Source of the DNA: Aphrocallistes beatrix
Taxonomy: Eukaryota; Porifera; Hexactinellida; Sceptrulophora; Aphrocallistidae
NCBI GenBank assembly: GCA_963281255.1
Contig: OY725493.1
Location: forward strand, 2,635,857-2,699,856
DNA: 64,000 bases
Direction: 5' to 3'
Part shown: piece by piece, positions 44,101-55,376 of the stretch
Position numbering within the stretch: position 1 is the first letter of the stretch
Layout: the number at the start of each line of letters is the position of its first letter
Program-made: the position numbers and the translations under genes
Notes under the pieces: generated by a model
Told to the model about the DNA's origin: nothing
Seen by the model: only the letters and a program-made list of their open reading frames with translations
The model's database searches: none

Positions 44101-47100
44101 AGTGCAGTACTTGTCGCCGGGAACTGGAACTCTGCGATTCAACTCCACTCAGCCCTCTGACGCAGGACGTTATCAATGCAGAGTGGAAGCGAGGGATTCT
44201 ATCAACTCTAACCAGGTTATAGACAGCTCTCTCTCTTCTAGAGAGGTGTCAATAAACGTCCTGAGTAAGTAAACTAACCTAATTAAGTGTGAGGCATTAG
44301 TTATTATTTAGTAATTTGTCTTATTCACAAAATATGAATAAACACTGTTACAGTATATAGAATAGCAATGGCCATAGCATTCTAATAAACTAAGGCAATG
44401 GCATTGTTTCATTTCTTTCTTGATCAGGCTCAACCTAACCTATTCTCTATTGACCACATTTGGACACACGTTGCTAATTAAAATATGTACTCACTGCAAC
44501 ACAATTTTAAGGAAAAATGTAACCTACGTACGTACAATATACAGATTTATTTTAAAAATCATTAGGTGGCCAAACTCTTAATAATAATTTGTGAATTTTG
44601 GTTCTTAACAAAACAATTTGAGGACCTGCAGCCGTATTCACTAAGATCTTAAGATCGATCTTAAGTTCTTAGTGAATACGGCCGCTGGACTAAAATCAAA
44701 TCCTCAGTCAGAAGAAATAAAAAAATAGTGCGATCACTGTATGAGTGCGTGTATTATCCTAGATGTTCCTGGTGCTCCGAGCCAGCTAGATGCTACCAAT
44801 GTTTCTAACGACTCCATCTCCCTAACCTGGGATGATGTGGCTGCCACTTCAACATACCACATACGCCTCGCTGTTGGTTGAGTTATTACATTTGAATACT
44901 GTTGTACCACCCAAAAGGTCGGGTTGGTTAATTGATTATTAGATGTTTACATTTTATATTTCGCACAAATAATATGGAACCAAAACCTTTTGTAACACAG
45001 TGCTCCTTCCTCGGTTTCAGAACACCTTGGTTGCTCAGCACTAAGAAAACGTTCAGAAACTCAATATAAATCAATGACAAAATTCAACTGTGAAATTTTA
45101 ATATGTTATCATATTGTATATAAATTTCCTCTACAAGACTTTCGAAACATTCCATAATAAGGAATTTCAGCTTGTATTACCTCGCATTTACAATCCAAGA
45201 CATCGCTAATAGAAGATTATAGCTTGGAACCGAGGTTTGAAAATCAAGGAAAGAGTGTATTTGCTTAAATAACCAGAAAAAGAGATGAATGTTTCAAAGT
45301 TTAAAGAGCATCAGACAGACCGCATCTTGTTGCATGATCCTGTGTTATTATTAATGTAGTGTGTATTATGTTCAAAGTTGTATGTAAACCGAAGTCTTGA
45401 ATGAAATGCATTTCTATTTTTATGAAAAATTCAAATTGTATGTAAATCATGCAAAAAACAGATACTGTCCAATAGCATTTCTGAGAGTAGATTTCCTCTG
45501 TAATTTCACTAAATATAATTTACAGATCAAATATTCTAACGGTACGCTCATCCATGCGAGGACCGATACTCAAGCTAACACGTACACTCACCTCAACTCT
45601 CTTCTTCCCTACACGCTCTATCTCGTCCAGATATCAGCTGAGAATTCTATCGGGGTCGGACCTTGGAGTGAGCCTCCTCTCTACGTTCGGACACATACTG
45701 GAGGTGAAATAGTGATATTATATCTCTATCCGGACAAAAGATTTTAAACAGTGTTCTTTCCCATTAAATTAGTACTAAATGTGTCTACTGAAAGGATGTT
45801 TTCCAAACTGCATATCTGATTTCATATTTGAGTTCTACTACCATTCGAATTACCATTTTCAATTCAATTACTTACTCACAAAGTTGAAGTATTCATCAAG
45901 TGCCACTTCTGTCTAGTCTGAAATCTTCCAAAATGGGTAATTCGAAGGTGTAGAATTGAGATATAGTTTGGAAGATTTTCCTTCAAGAATAGATACATTG
46001 CATTAGTATTGATGGGAAATAACACTATGTTAGATATACTCTAACCGGACAAAAGTATTTGAAATTCTTACTATTTTCCATCATAACTAGTTATAAAGTG
46101 GATCTATTCGTGGAGAGATATGTAATCAAACTGTAACAGATACTGTAATTTCGATTTCAAATTCATATTCTACACATATGAATTACTCAGGTTTGAAGCT
46201 TTCTATTGCTATATTCGTTCATAAGTTGAATTATTATCAATCTATGTAACTTTGTGCCACTTTTGACTCCCATTACCATTAGACATGATGACGAGGAGTG
46301 GCACAAAGTGGCATAGTTTGATGAATCTTAGCCTTGGAAGTGAATAAATCAATAGAAGGCATCTAACCTGAGTAATTCGAATGTGTAGAATATGAATTTT
46401 AAATCGAAAATTATAATATCTATAACAGCTTGATTACATTTCACTCATGAATAGACCCACTTTATCACTAATTATGATGGAAAATAGTAAGGATTTCAAA
46501 TGCTTATGTCCGATTAGAGTATATATATACACGTATATTTTGGTTACCATGGCAGCATTTATTGCAAGTAAGAATGTATTTATTTTTTATTGCAAGTAAG
46601 AATAGATACTATATTGAGGGATGGGGTATTATTATTTTTGAAGTATCATGTACTCAAAATGTAAGATATTGTAATATAGTATGTATTATTAAAAAGTCCA
46701 CGTATGGAAAGTAGAATTTGCCATTTTCGTACTTTCAACTTAAATAATTAATCATGAACGACTGATTCGAAGAACCTAGAACTTTCAACAGGATGTTATT
46801 ACATTTCTGGGTTGCTGTAGGAGAGCATAGATGTTTTATGGAAAATCACATACATATGCAATAATATTTAATTCATCTCTTTACCTAAGTATTGTTTATA
46901 AACAAGCCAGCTTTAGCCAAAATTCAACCTAAAGGCTCTATGTCTATTTAAAGATGGATCGAAGTTGCTTAGAATAGATTTCCCAACATTGGCTGTGTAA
47001 AATATGATTATAAGATTTGGTTTGTATGGCAGTAATCATCGATGAGAACAAAATTTTTTAAAACGAATGACTGAAATTTATCTGCGTAGTTATTAATATC

Positions 47101-50100
47101 ACCGAGTTGCATATTTTAATTTTCATATCACTTACTGTCTATTATTTAGCGAAGTATATATTATGCTGGAATCAATTGATATAGTATACTGTACAGACGG
47201 CGGTTAATTGCCTTTGCTCTTTACATGCACTTGTTTACAGTTCCTACTGCAAACCCTTTTGGATTGTCTTCACATCAGATCAAAGAAGACTCTTTCCTCC
47301 TTAAATGGAATGTAAGATACAGTATTTCTTATCAGCAATTTATTCTAATTTTACAGTGTAAAAATACTTTTAAATATTTACGTGGTCACCTTGAATAGTC
47401 TGTGTTTTATCTTCTTGATTTATGACATGTATTATTAGGCTCCTCCGGAACGATCATTGGATCAAACTGGAAGGAATGGAGAGGTCATTAAATATGAGAT
47501 CACGCTCACCTCAGAACAGGACTCCGTTCCATCCGGATTCTTCTCTACTCAGTCCAACCTCACTCACTATACTTTAACAGGTCTAGCGCCATATACCTTG
47601 TATCGTGTGAGTGTGGTTGCTTTGGGATTTAAAGGTAAGAGTCCTCCCTCTCCAGACATACGAATCACGACTCTTGCGACAGGTAGGTAGTCACTACAGT
47701 ATTGCCTGTGTTTATTTAGTTCATTAGTATTAAAATAGTATTCAGTCTGATATCATATACCTCATGGTCCGCCTATTCTAACATGAGATGGAAATGCAGA
47801 TAAAGACGCGATAATTCCTATACCTTGTACTAGGTACTTTTAGGATTTCTTTAGGGCCCTAGCCCCCAATTAGAGAGGTTTCACGCGTATATACGTATAT
47901 ACATTGTACAAGCGTGCATCTGCTGCGAGGCTGGCTGACATTTTCCGTCCCACTCAATAACCCTTTGGCGATTCTAACCTATCCGCAGAATCCAGTAATT
48001 TTGTTATAGATAAGCCAGTCTAACATATTCAAATGTATTTAACATAATTGTTTGCAAGTGAAGAGGTTTGTGTGGTGGTTGGAGATAGAATATAGTCTAG
48101 TTCACTTAATTGGTACGTAGTATATGATATGCAGTGTTCTGATGAATGATCGTACATAATGTAATAACCAAACGATCTCCATTTCTAGGGAATTCGTCCC
48201 AATTAACTGTAAAATAAGCATCAACTTTTATAAGTTATTTCCTTTAAAGCTGTATCTAATTAGCGGAGTCGACGGAACGACAAATGCACATCAGTGTAAC
48301 TACTTGTGCTTAGTTGTGTACATAAATACTAATATAGCAATCTCCTACTTTGAGATTGTAATAACCAAGTTCAAGAAAGAAGCTCAATCCTTCGACATAC
48401 TTCCATCTCCTTCTAAACTTCTTTCAGCCGCCTTCTCCTTCTTCCTTGTGATTTGTTTGTGGAAGAGTGTGTGCAGTCGAGTTGCTTTAGTCTGACCGAG
48501 GCCAGGACAGGCCAACAGCTCCGTTTTGCTTGCCCTCATTACTCCATCCATGCTACCGAAGTGCTTTAGCAGCGTCTGTGCGTCAGTGGAATTGACAGCC
48601 TTGACTGAAGTCAGGCACTCCCCCACTCTCTTGACGAAGTCTGTTTCGGCTCTCTCCATGATCATATCTGGCGGTTTATGTTCGTATTTCCTGTAAGTTT
48701 CTATGTATTTTGCAGCTTCCGCGTTTCCAAATGCCAGAATCATTGTCAAATCGCTCCTCATCGCTATCTGTGTTATTTCCATCAGTGTTTCTTTTATGTT
48801 CGTGGTATCGACAAGCACTAGCAGCACCTTCAGGGAGTATTTCTTCATGCCCTCTTGTCTGATCCGCTCATGGACGTAATCAGGATGTAGGTTATGATAC
48901 CGTATGCTGAGGAATATAATGCAGTTCCTCTCCCCCACAACAAAGTCTGGACAGATGTCCGACACTTCCCATGGCGTGTCCGTGATGTGTGTCATCAGAG
49001 GGTTTTTAGTCTGACACGGGTGGACAAGTATTCGCGACGAACGACTGAAGCTAGCACCAGCGGTAGATTCTGCAGTCATCTTCAGAGTGTCCTACGTACG
49101 ATCAGAAGTAATTTTAAACATGGATACTACTTGTGCTAATTAGTATTGTTGTAGTTTCTCAAGGTTCAGTTTAATTTCATTGTGATTTGTATTAAATGCT
49201 GAATTACCAAACAGGAGGGCGCTAGCTGCCGACACTGGGTGAAGTGTGGGAAAATGAGCGACCAAAGGAAATCCATCAGAAAAAATGTTTTTGACACCCA
49301 GCTATTTTAGAAGTATCAAATCTATATAATTATCTTATCTAAAATGGGCAAGAGCGCAGGCACTGATTGTAATTAAAACTTTTTTTTACTGTGGACCCCC
49401 TGATATTCTGTGGGCCTTTAAGAAATAATTATATTGTTCAAGTGCTATGATAAATTAAGGTGTATCTAACATTTTGTTGATTTTTCGCCACCCTAATTAT
49501 ACATACTCCTAACCTGATTAACTCAAGTGGGAATCAACTGCGAAATTAGTGCGAATACAGTGTGTAAGTTGAAAATATGAAATTACAAAATTGTGACTAG
49601 ACTTGAAGTTATGATAAATACAAGTAATTAAATGGGCGAGCAAAAAGTTATAATGTCGTTTATTCCAGCTTCCATTTTCGGTGCCCATATAGCAATCGGT
49701 GCTCCATTCGTTGTCACTGCCCACTACACAGAACAAGACAACATAGGCGCAGAGTTCTCACTTTTTTGTAAAAGGGAGGGCAAGAGTGAGCGAAGGCACC
49801 AGGGGATAATTTACTTTTTTGTCGGTGATTCGCAAAATTGCTATCCCACTTTATTATTGGATAGCAGTACACGAAGTTGCTTAGCAGTAATTTGGCATTC
49901 AATACTAAGCAATATGATTGTTGATAGTAAATTGATTTCCATCCACAGACAATGGTTCGTCGAATCACTTTCTTTGGCGCCGTACAGTCCATAAATTCAC
50001 AGACATATACCGTTAAAAGAAGTTTAAAGTACAAGGCCAGATATAAGAATCGTGATCGATCGCATGAAAGTGGCGTAGAGTATAAGATTACACAAGTACA

Positions 50101-53100
50101 GTGAAATGCCACATCGAGGACTGCGTCGCTATTCCAGCGATACACAGTATACTTAGCATCGCAGGTAGACCAAATTTGCTTCGCAAAATGCGTGCGATAC
50201 CGGTTAAATTATGCCCTGGGTAGTGGGTACTCCCGAATTTCTTTGAATCTTAGAAACGATCAAGACCACAGGTAATAATTCATCAAGTCTGAGATTAATT
50301 GCTCAAAATTAGATTTTTTTCCAAATCCTGAATTATAGAAATGAATTATTCGGATAACTTTTGATTCGAATGATTCATAATTATACATTTTTTAATTTTC
50401 AGAAAATGAGTAGCTTCCGATGTATTACGATATTCATATCTCACGTGCCAAGTCACTAGAGCTACACTGTCGGTCTGTCAACGGACATTTTTTCAAATTT
50501 AAATGCAGAATCTGTACACACTTGTATCACAGAAGCTTTATTTACTCGAGCTGAGTTGGTTAACCGATTTTAGGGCTCGGTTGTTTTGGTTTCTTCCAGG
50601 GCGGTTAACCGATGTCAATATTTATTGGTAGAAATATGGATTTTTGGACTAATCTTTAACCTGATATTGAAAAATTTGATTATTTCCAGTGGTCTACGCA
50701 TACTATATGATTAGAAAATAGAAATTATATTGTAATATCAAATATTTAGAAGTAATAGTCATGAATCTCCGTCGAAAAACAATAAAATCAGTGTAAACAC
50801 TAGTTTACTATTACACTAGTCTACTGTATGTATGTGTATATAGTATGTATATATTTATTTAGAACCTGGTGCTGGGCCTAAGGATCTGATGTGCGTTGCA
50901 GGAAGCATGACTAGCCTGGCATGCAAGATCATCCTTCCTGATTTAAAAGATAGGAACGGATTCATTGATGGATTCCTGGTTAGTTGCATTTCAACTCATT
51001 TGTATATGTTCTTTCTATTAACCGAGTTTATTTGCCTATATTAATTGTTCTACAATTCCCCAGATTGACTATAGAGAAGAGAACGAGACTGTTTGGTCAA
51101 CTGATTCTGTATTTGAATACGCTCTTCTTTCTTATCTGGGAGATGTGCGAGAGTTTGAATTAAATGGATTGATCTACAATACCACATACCAACTCAACGT
51201 ATCCTTCATAAACGTTGTAGAGAATGCTCACATAGTTGGTCCATCATCTCAACCTCACAGCTTCATTTTAGAGAAACCAGGTAATTGATTTGTATTACAG
51301 TTAATGAGAAGAGGCCACAGATGTAGAGAATAGTTATATTACGCCTAGTTTCACTGGTTTTTCTTGATCTCGGAAATCAAGATAATGTGATTCACAGGCA
51401 GAGCTTGTATCCCATTAAACTATATCATAAGTAAGAAGCTTGAAGGTAACTTGGTAGCAAACATTGAAAGTCACTATATCCGATGCGTCTCATTAGATCC
51501 GCATTAGCTCCAAAAATGCATTATATACCTTGATGGACCACAAATTTATTCATTTTTATATGGTGCAACACTTGCGAACACGAAGCCATTTACATACGTA
51601 ATGTAAAGTGATCGACTTCAATATTTGTCAGCAGACTGGAAGAAGCTGGTTATTGAGGACTGCTCCGCTCGAATCCATGACGATGACTTAGAAATTGCAT
51701 TGTACATAATGGCTTTAAATACGTTATAGTTTGCCGACCATACTATATATGTATAGTGGCTATGTTATATTATTATTATCTTTCATTGTGGTAAGAAGCC
51801 AGCTGTTGATTCAAAACGGGGGAAATTTTAATAGGTTAATAATTAGAATTATTAGATGATCAAAACCTAATTATTTACTAATTAGACTAATCTAGTCAGG
51901 TGCTGTACAGGAGGTATTTCTGCAGTACACAGAGTTGACTGCCTCCTGAATTCACGCTAATAAGCATATTTAGGAATATTTTAAATAAAATATTACTACT
52001 TTATAAATGCAATTATTTGGGTCAACATTTTAGGACATGCCTCATCCCTTCAAGGTTGAGAGTTATTTTTCTTTTACATATCTTTTAAAGTATTTGTAAG
52101 AGACCTGAGGAACTCTCCATCAAACATATGGCTCTCTGACATGGTCGAATTTTTCTAAGAATTTGTACTCGAATTAATAACAACTCAACAAACCTAAAAT
52201 TACCATTCCTAAAATCACCACATGTCCAGACAATCAAAAAAATTAATCTTTGCTATAATATTATTCATCACTTCTCAGATTCTCCTTAAATAATAACCAT
52301 TTAAATACAACTTAATTATCCTCTTAAACTCTATGTATTATTATTAATGATCGTAAAATTTTGTTTAGGTCACACTTCTCTTTCAAAATGAATTCCAAAT
52401 AATCTTATATACAAATTTTAAATGATAAACCCTGAAGTGAAAGTCAGTAGCTTATTCAACCATTGTTACTACTTGTTTCAATGTAAGATTTAGCATCATG
52501 TCTTGGCTACTAATTCTATTATCAATGATGGTTCAGTACAGAGAGTTAAAGCAAGTTAGGAGAAACGCTGAGCGGAAGTGGCGCATGTCCAAGACCTTAG
52601 CTATCTGGCTGATTTTAAGCACAAGAGGATTGTTGCGAAATCTAATGTCCTTGGAGCGTCGCAAATTCTACTCTGCTTGGATTAGCCAGGCTGGTCAGGA
52701 CCAGCGATTTCTATTTCGCAAAGCGAATTCCCTGCGTGGCTTACATCAACAGCAACCCATAGCACCCCATTCTGACAGCGCTGTCCTCTCAATGATCTTT
52801 CCAATTTCTTTGTCCTGAAAGCAAACGACATCCTAACCACCATTGACTCCACCGACATATCATCTGCAATTCTTCGTCAGATGATTCTTCCATTTATGCA
52901 CAACCATCCTTTCTGCATATTTGAAGAATTGTATTCACAAGAAGGTATTCATTCTCTCATTACATCTGCTCCAAACAAATCTTGCGAGCTACTTCCCTGG
53001 TCGAATCATCTTACATATCCTAGCGCCCATCATGAAGAAGATTGTTAGCATGTCTTTATCCTCTGGTTCCCCTCTCTCTTTAAACGCGCAATCATCCACC

Positions 53101-55376
53101 CAAGGCCCAAGCTCAAAAAGCGTAATCTCGATCCTATCTTTGCGAACTATCGTCCTCTGAGTAACCTAACATTCCTCTCTAAAATTACTGAAAAGCTTAA
53201 TCACATAATCTCTTCCCCAGGACGCAGTCTGCTTATCGTAAACATCACTGCGCTCCTGAAAGTAACCAATGACATCCTCCTCAACATGAACCAGCGCCAC
53301 GTCACACCTCTCGTCCTCTTGGGTCTCAGCTCTGCATTTGACACCGTTGGCCATACTATCCTACTCACACGCCTTCGTACACATTTCGGGATTTGTAACA
53401 CTTCTCTCTCTCTTGGTTCAAATCAAAAATTTACAATTTTGTTTAGGTCACACTTCGATTAATTCCTAAAAATCTTATATATAAATTTTAAATGATAAAT
53501 CCTGAAGTGAAAATCACGTAGCTTATTCGACCATTGTTACACCTGTTTCAATGTAAATGTATTATATTGCATCAATTTATGAGGTAATCTTGCCAAATGA
53601 TTTAGACATCATGTCTCTACTACTACTAGTAATTCTATTATCATGCTAATGGTTCAATTACAGAGTTCAAAGTTAACAATCGATTTACTTTCAAAGTTCT
53701 CGCTATTGTCAGCGCAATATGCTGAGTTATTTTGCGTATGTATACGTCTATCTTCACATGCGTTAATTCGAACGATCGGTGTAGATCCGTTAACTTAGAA
53801 GGCCCCAACACAATGAAATAAATTTGCATGCAACTTTGTTGCACATGTATGTACTTTAGGATCTAGAATATCCAGGACAATTATATTCTGAGAAAAAATA
53901 TCACGTATGCAATTTTTTGATGTTACAACCTGAACAAATTCTAAATCTGCAAGTAGATGTATTAATTTATGGTCTTAAGTCATAGACATTTGTAGTGGTG
54001 GTATTTATTTTTTATATTTTATCCCTTTAGTGCCAGGCCCGCCCTCCAACCTTAAGTTATTCAGTCTCGCGAATTACTCTATATTGGCAAACTGGTCACT
54101 TCCTTCTAGACTCAATGGTCCTTTCTCCGGATATTCTCTTGAGCTGAAAATAGTCGGTGGGGAGGTCTTAGCTTCAGAACCAGTGAATAGTTCGACTACT
54201 CAACATGAATTCAACGGGCTTGACATGGACAATGATTACTCAGTATCTGTGAAGGCTCTCAGTGTTGGCGGCAGGGAGGGATTTGAGTTAGAGAGTCGTA
54301 TTACACTTCCCCCTGGACCTCCCTCGCCCCCTGAACTCTCCTCACAGCTCTCCGGAAGTACTGTCTTTTTCCTCTGGAGGCCTGGTGCGACCGGAGGCAG
54401 TCGTATCCTCGCATATCGCCTCGAGTATTCTGATGGCGCGGACTGGTCGGAGCTGGACGTCCTCAACAGCTCGGTGACAGACTACCACAGGTCCTTGTCT
54501 CCGGGCACTTTCAAGTTCCATGTCATCGCAGTCACTCGTTTGGGAGCGACTGCCAGTAATGAAGAGGAGGTGTCGATCCCCCAACCCTCTCTCTTCTACC
54601 AGCTCATTTTCCTAGGGTTCGGTTTCCTTTTACTTCTTCTGGTGCTGATATGTTGTGTGGGCGGTGTTTGGTTATTATACATCTGGCACCGGAGCAGAAA
54701 GAAACGCAAATCTAATCGATCTTTTCACCCTCACTCAACTTCTGGTAGAAACAAGAGACTCTCTTACCTTGAATCGACTTATGATTTTGCATCTGATGCG
54801 GCCAGCCACGAGGAAATCAACCCCCAGTTTCTAACAGAAGACCGAATCGTGAGAGGGCCTGACCTCAGTACTCTGGAGCTGGAGGTAGGGGAGCCGCATG
54901 AGACGCCTCCCTACAATTTACAGCCACATATCTTGCACCTCTCTCCTTCCCTCTCTTCTCTTCAAAAACCTTCTCAGGATAACTGGAACATTTACACCGC
55001 TTGGAATAAGCCCACACACACGGTACCCCCCATTCCGGAAAGTGCGCCGCTCCCTGAATCTCGAGACTATGTAGAGATGAAAGGACTTGTTCATAAAGAG
55101 AGGGCCGCTGGATCTGATTCATCGGCTGATAGTTTTGATAGTTTCGTCGAAAAGCAGCACAGTCCACCGCATCAACATCACGCAGCACTTCAAGAATTGT
55201 ACGCTAACATCCGAAATGAATCGAATATTTCCCTCACACCCATCACTCCCGCACCAAACTTTCTCTTTACCTCGCCACAATACCAAATGCTACCTTTCCC
55301 ACAGACCTTCGTTAGCATGTCAGAGTGGTCCATTTCTACTGCAGAAACGGATCCTCGCTGTCAGACCTTTGTGTGA
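38162..55376 (+). CDS. L1CAM-like receptor: 6 Ig, 5 FN3, one TM, signalling tail
   Basis: Exons: 38162-38228, 38597-38872, 39002-39292, 40572-40671, 42448-42614, 42877-43149, 43248-43404, 43478-43611, 43885-44021, 44090-44264, 44763-44872, 45526-45703, 47241-47311, 47439-47682, 50863-50978, 51064-51280, 54031-55376. The sum is 4059 nt (1352 residues), in frame throughout. Exon 1 is a signal peptide. Ig domains are exons 2, 3, 4+5, 6, 7+8 and 9+10, each with the Cys..Trp..YxC pattern. FN3 domains are 11+12, 13+14 and 15+16, plus two in exon 17. A TM segment LIFLGFGFLLLLLVLICCVG and basic stop-transfer follow. The tail has YVEM (55068-55079), YANI (55200-55211) and C-terminal QTFV. Intron 5 has a GC donor; the exon 11 donor (gttggt) is weak. 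Layout matches L1CAM/neurofascin, but FIGQY is absent; Robo- or DCC-type receptors are alternatives. Confidence 0.88.
39323..39582. mobile_element. hAT MITE, 260 bp, in intron 3 of the L1CAM-like gene
   Basis: The ends caggggcggcgc and gcgccgcccctg are exact inverted 12-mers. The flanks gtctgcat (39315-39322) and gtctacat (39583-39590) form an 8-bp duplication with one mismatch. CAGGGGCGGCGC is a common hAT terminus. There is no coding capacity. Confidence 0.85.
39740..39955. repeat. Poly-C/poly-G tract repeat
   Basis: Two C runs (39770-39783 and 39909-39920) bracket about 130 bp. The right edge ends ccagatctgcccctg, resembling a hAT-type terminus on the other strand. The left boundary is unclear. 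Confidence 0.35.
39985..40545. mobile_element. Mariner-type element, ~557 bp, in intron 3
   Basis: The left end cgagggtcactcaataagtt plus tcgagcctgga and the right end with its inverse (ggctcgaaacttattgagtg, ending cccctcg) are long inverted repeats. TA follows at 40546-40547. The arms continue further inward (gttgctcccgtttgattatg / cataatcaaacggaagcaac). Minus frames inside are not recognisable as transposase. Confidence 0.75.
41281..41791. mobile_element. hAT-like element with GGTGCGCA palindromic units, in intron 4
   Basis: The left end cataggcgccaa and the right end inverse cacaggctccaa, together with inner cagg(c/g)cttcatct words, give imperfect inverted ends. The interior holds repeated catctgggtgcgcactccgc / gcgcacccagaagtgcat palindromic units (41330-41520). 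No 8-bp duplication was confirmed. Confidence 0.55.
42000..42062. repeat. Fragment with TTACCGTCGCTCGCT core
   Basis: The core at 42031-42045 recurs at 63880-63894 and, inverted, at 62128-62142, with a more decayed form at 7341-7360. All lie next to G- or C-runs. This is probably the end of one hAT-like family. Confidence 0.6.
42125..42372. mobile_element. hAT-like MITE, 248 bp, in intron 4
   Basis: The left end catggacgtagccagg and the inverse of the right end caagggcgtagggagg agree at most positions. GTAGGTAG flanks both sides (42117-42124, 42373-42380). The flank lies in a short GGTA microsatellite, so the duplication is supportive but not decisive. Confidence 0.65.
44631..44682. repeat. 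Near-perfect 52-bp palindrome in intron 10
   Basis: Two 26-nt arms meet without a spacer and differ at one pair. The arm reads gccgtattcactaagatctt then aagatc. It is probably a tiny terminal-repeat-only element. Confidence 0.75.
45723..45990. mobile_element. Degenerate R2 MITE copy, intron 12
   Basis: tctatccggacaaaagattt opens a stretch whose two halves (tgtgtctactgaaagg / ggtaattcgaaggtgtagaa words) partly mirror the complete R2 element. The right terminus is not preserved. Confidence 0.5.
46039..46519. mobile_element. Complete foldback mariner-type MITE (R2), 481 bp, intron 12
   Basis: The ends ctctaaccggacaaaagtat and the inverse atgcttatgtccgattagag are flanked by TA (46037-46038, 46520-46521). 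Inverted similarity continues almost to the centre: tagtaag/actatttt words, gtggatctattc versus gaatagacccac, ttgtgccactt versus agtggcacaa. The whole element therefore folds into one long hairpin. Fragments of the family lie at 4925, 12901 and 45723. Confidence 0.85.
46525..47240. other. Intron 12 remainder
   Basis: AT-rich intron sequence. Short repeated phrases (attgcaagtaagaat at 46561 and 46590) occur. No gene is seen. Confidence 0.4.
47900..47965 (-). repeat. Decayed R1 GC-rich end, intron 14
   Basis: tatacattgtacaagcgtgc followed by ctgctgcgaggctggctgac matches the R1 terminus (acaagcgcgcttcg..gctgcgcggctggcggac) with many substitutions. Confidence 0.4.
48384..49079 (-). CDS. ERCC1: ERCC1, DNA excision repair protein
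   Basis: A single frame of 231 codons from ATG at 49079. The central domain shows ILVHPCQTKNPLMTHITDTPWE, FLSIRYHNLHPDYVHERI, SLKVLLVLVDTTNIKETL and AAKYIETYRKYEHKPPDMIM, matching the ERCC1 central (XPA-binding, nuclease-dead) domain. The C-terminal tandem helix-hairpin-helix has SVKAVNSTDAQTLLKHFGSM and LLACPGLGQTKATRLHTLFH, the XPF-binding module. It is shorter than human ERCC1 (297), mostly at the unconserved N-terminus. Role: partner of the XPF endonuclease in nucleotide excision and crosslink repair. It lies entirely within intron 14 of the L1CAM-like gene, on the opposite strand, without introns. No stop or frameshift is seen. Confidence 0.97.
   Translation of the reverse strand: MTAESTAGASFSRSSRILVHPCQTKNPLMTHITDTPWEVSDICPDFVVGERNCIIFLSIRYHNLHPDYVHERIRQEGMKKYSLKVLLVLVDTTNIKETLMEITQIAMRSDLTMILAFGNAEAAKYIETYRKYEHKPPDMIMERAETDFVKRVGECLTSVKAVNSTDAQTLLKHFGSMDGVMRASKTELLACPGLGQTKATRLHTLFHKQITRKKEKAAERSLEGDGSMSKD
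49080..50862. other. Remainder of intron 14
   Basis: Contains the 50402-50492 copy of the repeat also present at 1371-1470. No other gene is supported; the ERCC1 promoter must lie just above 49079. Confidence 0.45.
51281..52357. other. Left part of intron 16
   Basis: AT-rich intron sequence with no recognisable genes or repeat ends. It precedes the LINE remnant with its flanking direct repeats. Confidence 0.4.
52358..53672 (+). mobile_element. LINE (CR1/L2-like) remnant flanked by ~180-bp direct repeats
   Basis: 52498-52818 reads KQVRRNAERKWRMSKTLAIW and RRKFYSAWISQAGQDQRFLF, the spacer that precedes reverse transcriptase in non-LTR elements. Further on, other frames give FANYRPLSNLTFLSKITEKL (about 53144-53200) and a SAFDTVGHTILLTRL block (about 53330-53376) holding the first catalytic Asp of the reverse transcriptase. 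It is frameshifted and truncated before the YxDD motif. The flanks 52358-52550 and 53435-53672 are direct copies (tttgtttaggtcacactt, then aaattttaaatgataaa, then atcatgtct), with a ~50-bp length difference. It lies in intron 16 of the L1CAM-like gene. Confidence 0.8.

Noticed and set aside
54700-55376. FIGQY-type ankyrin-binding motif expected for L1CAM family
   Set aside because: Looked for in the tail and not found.
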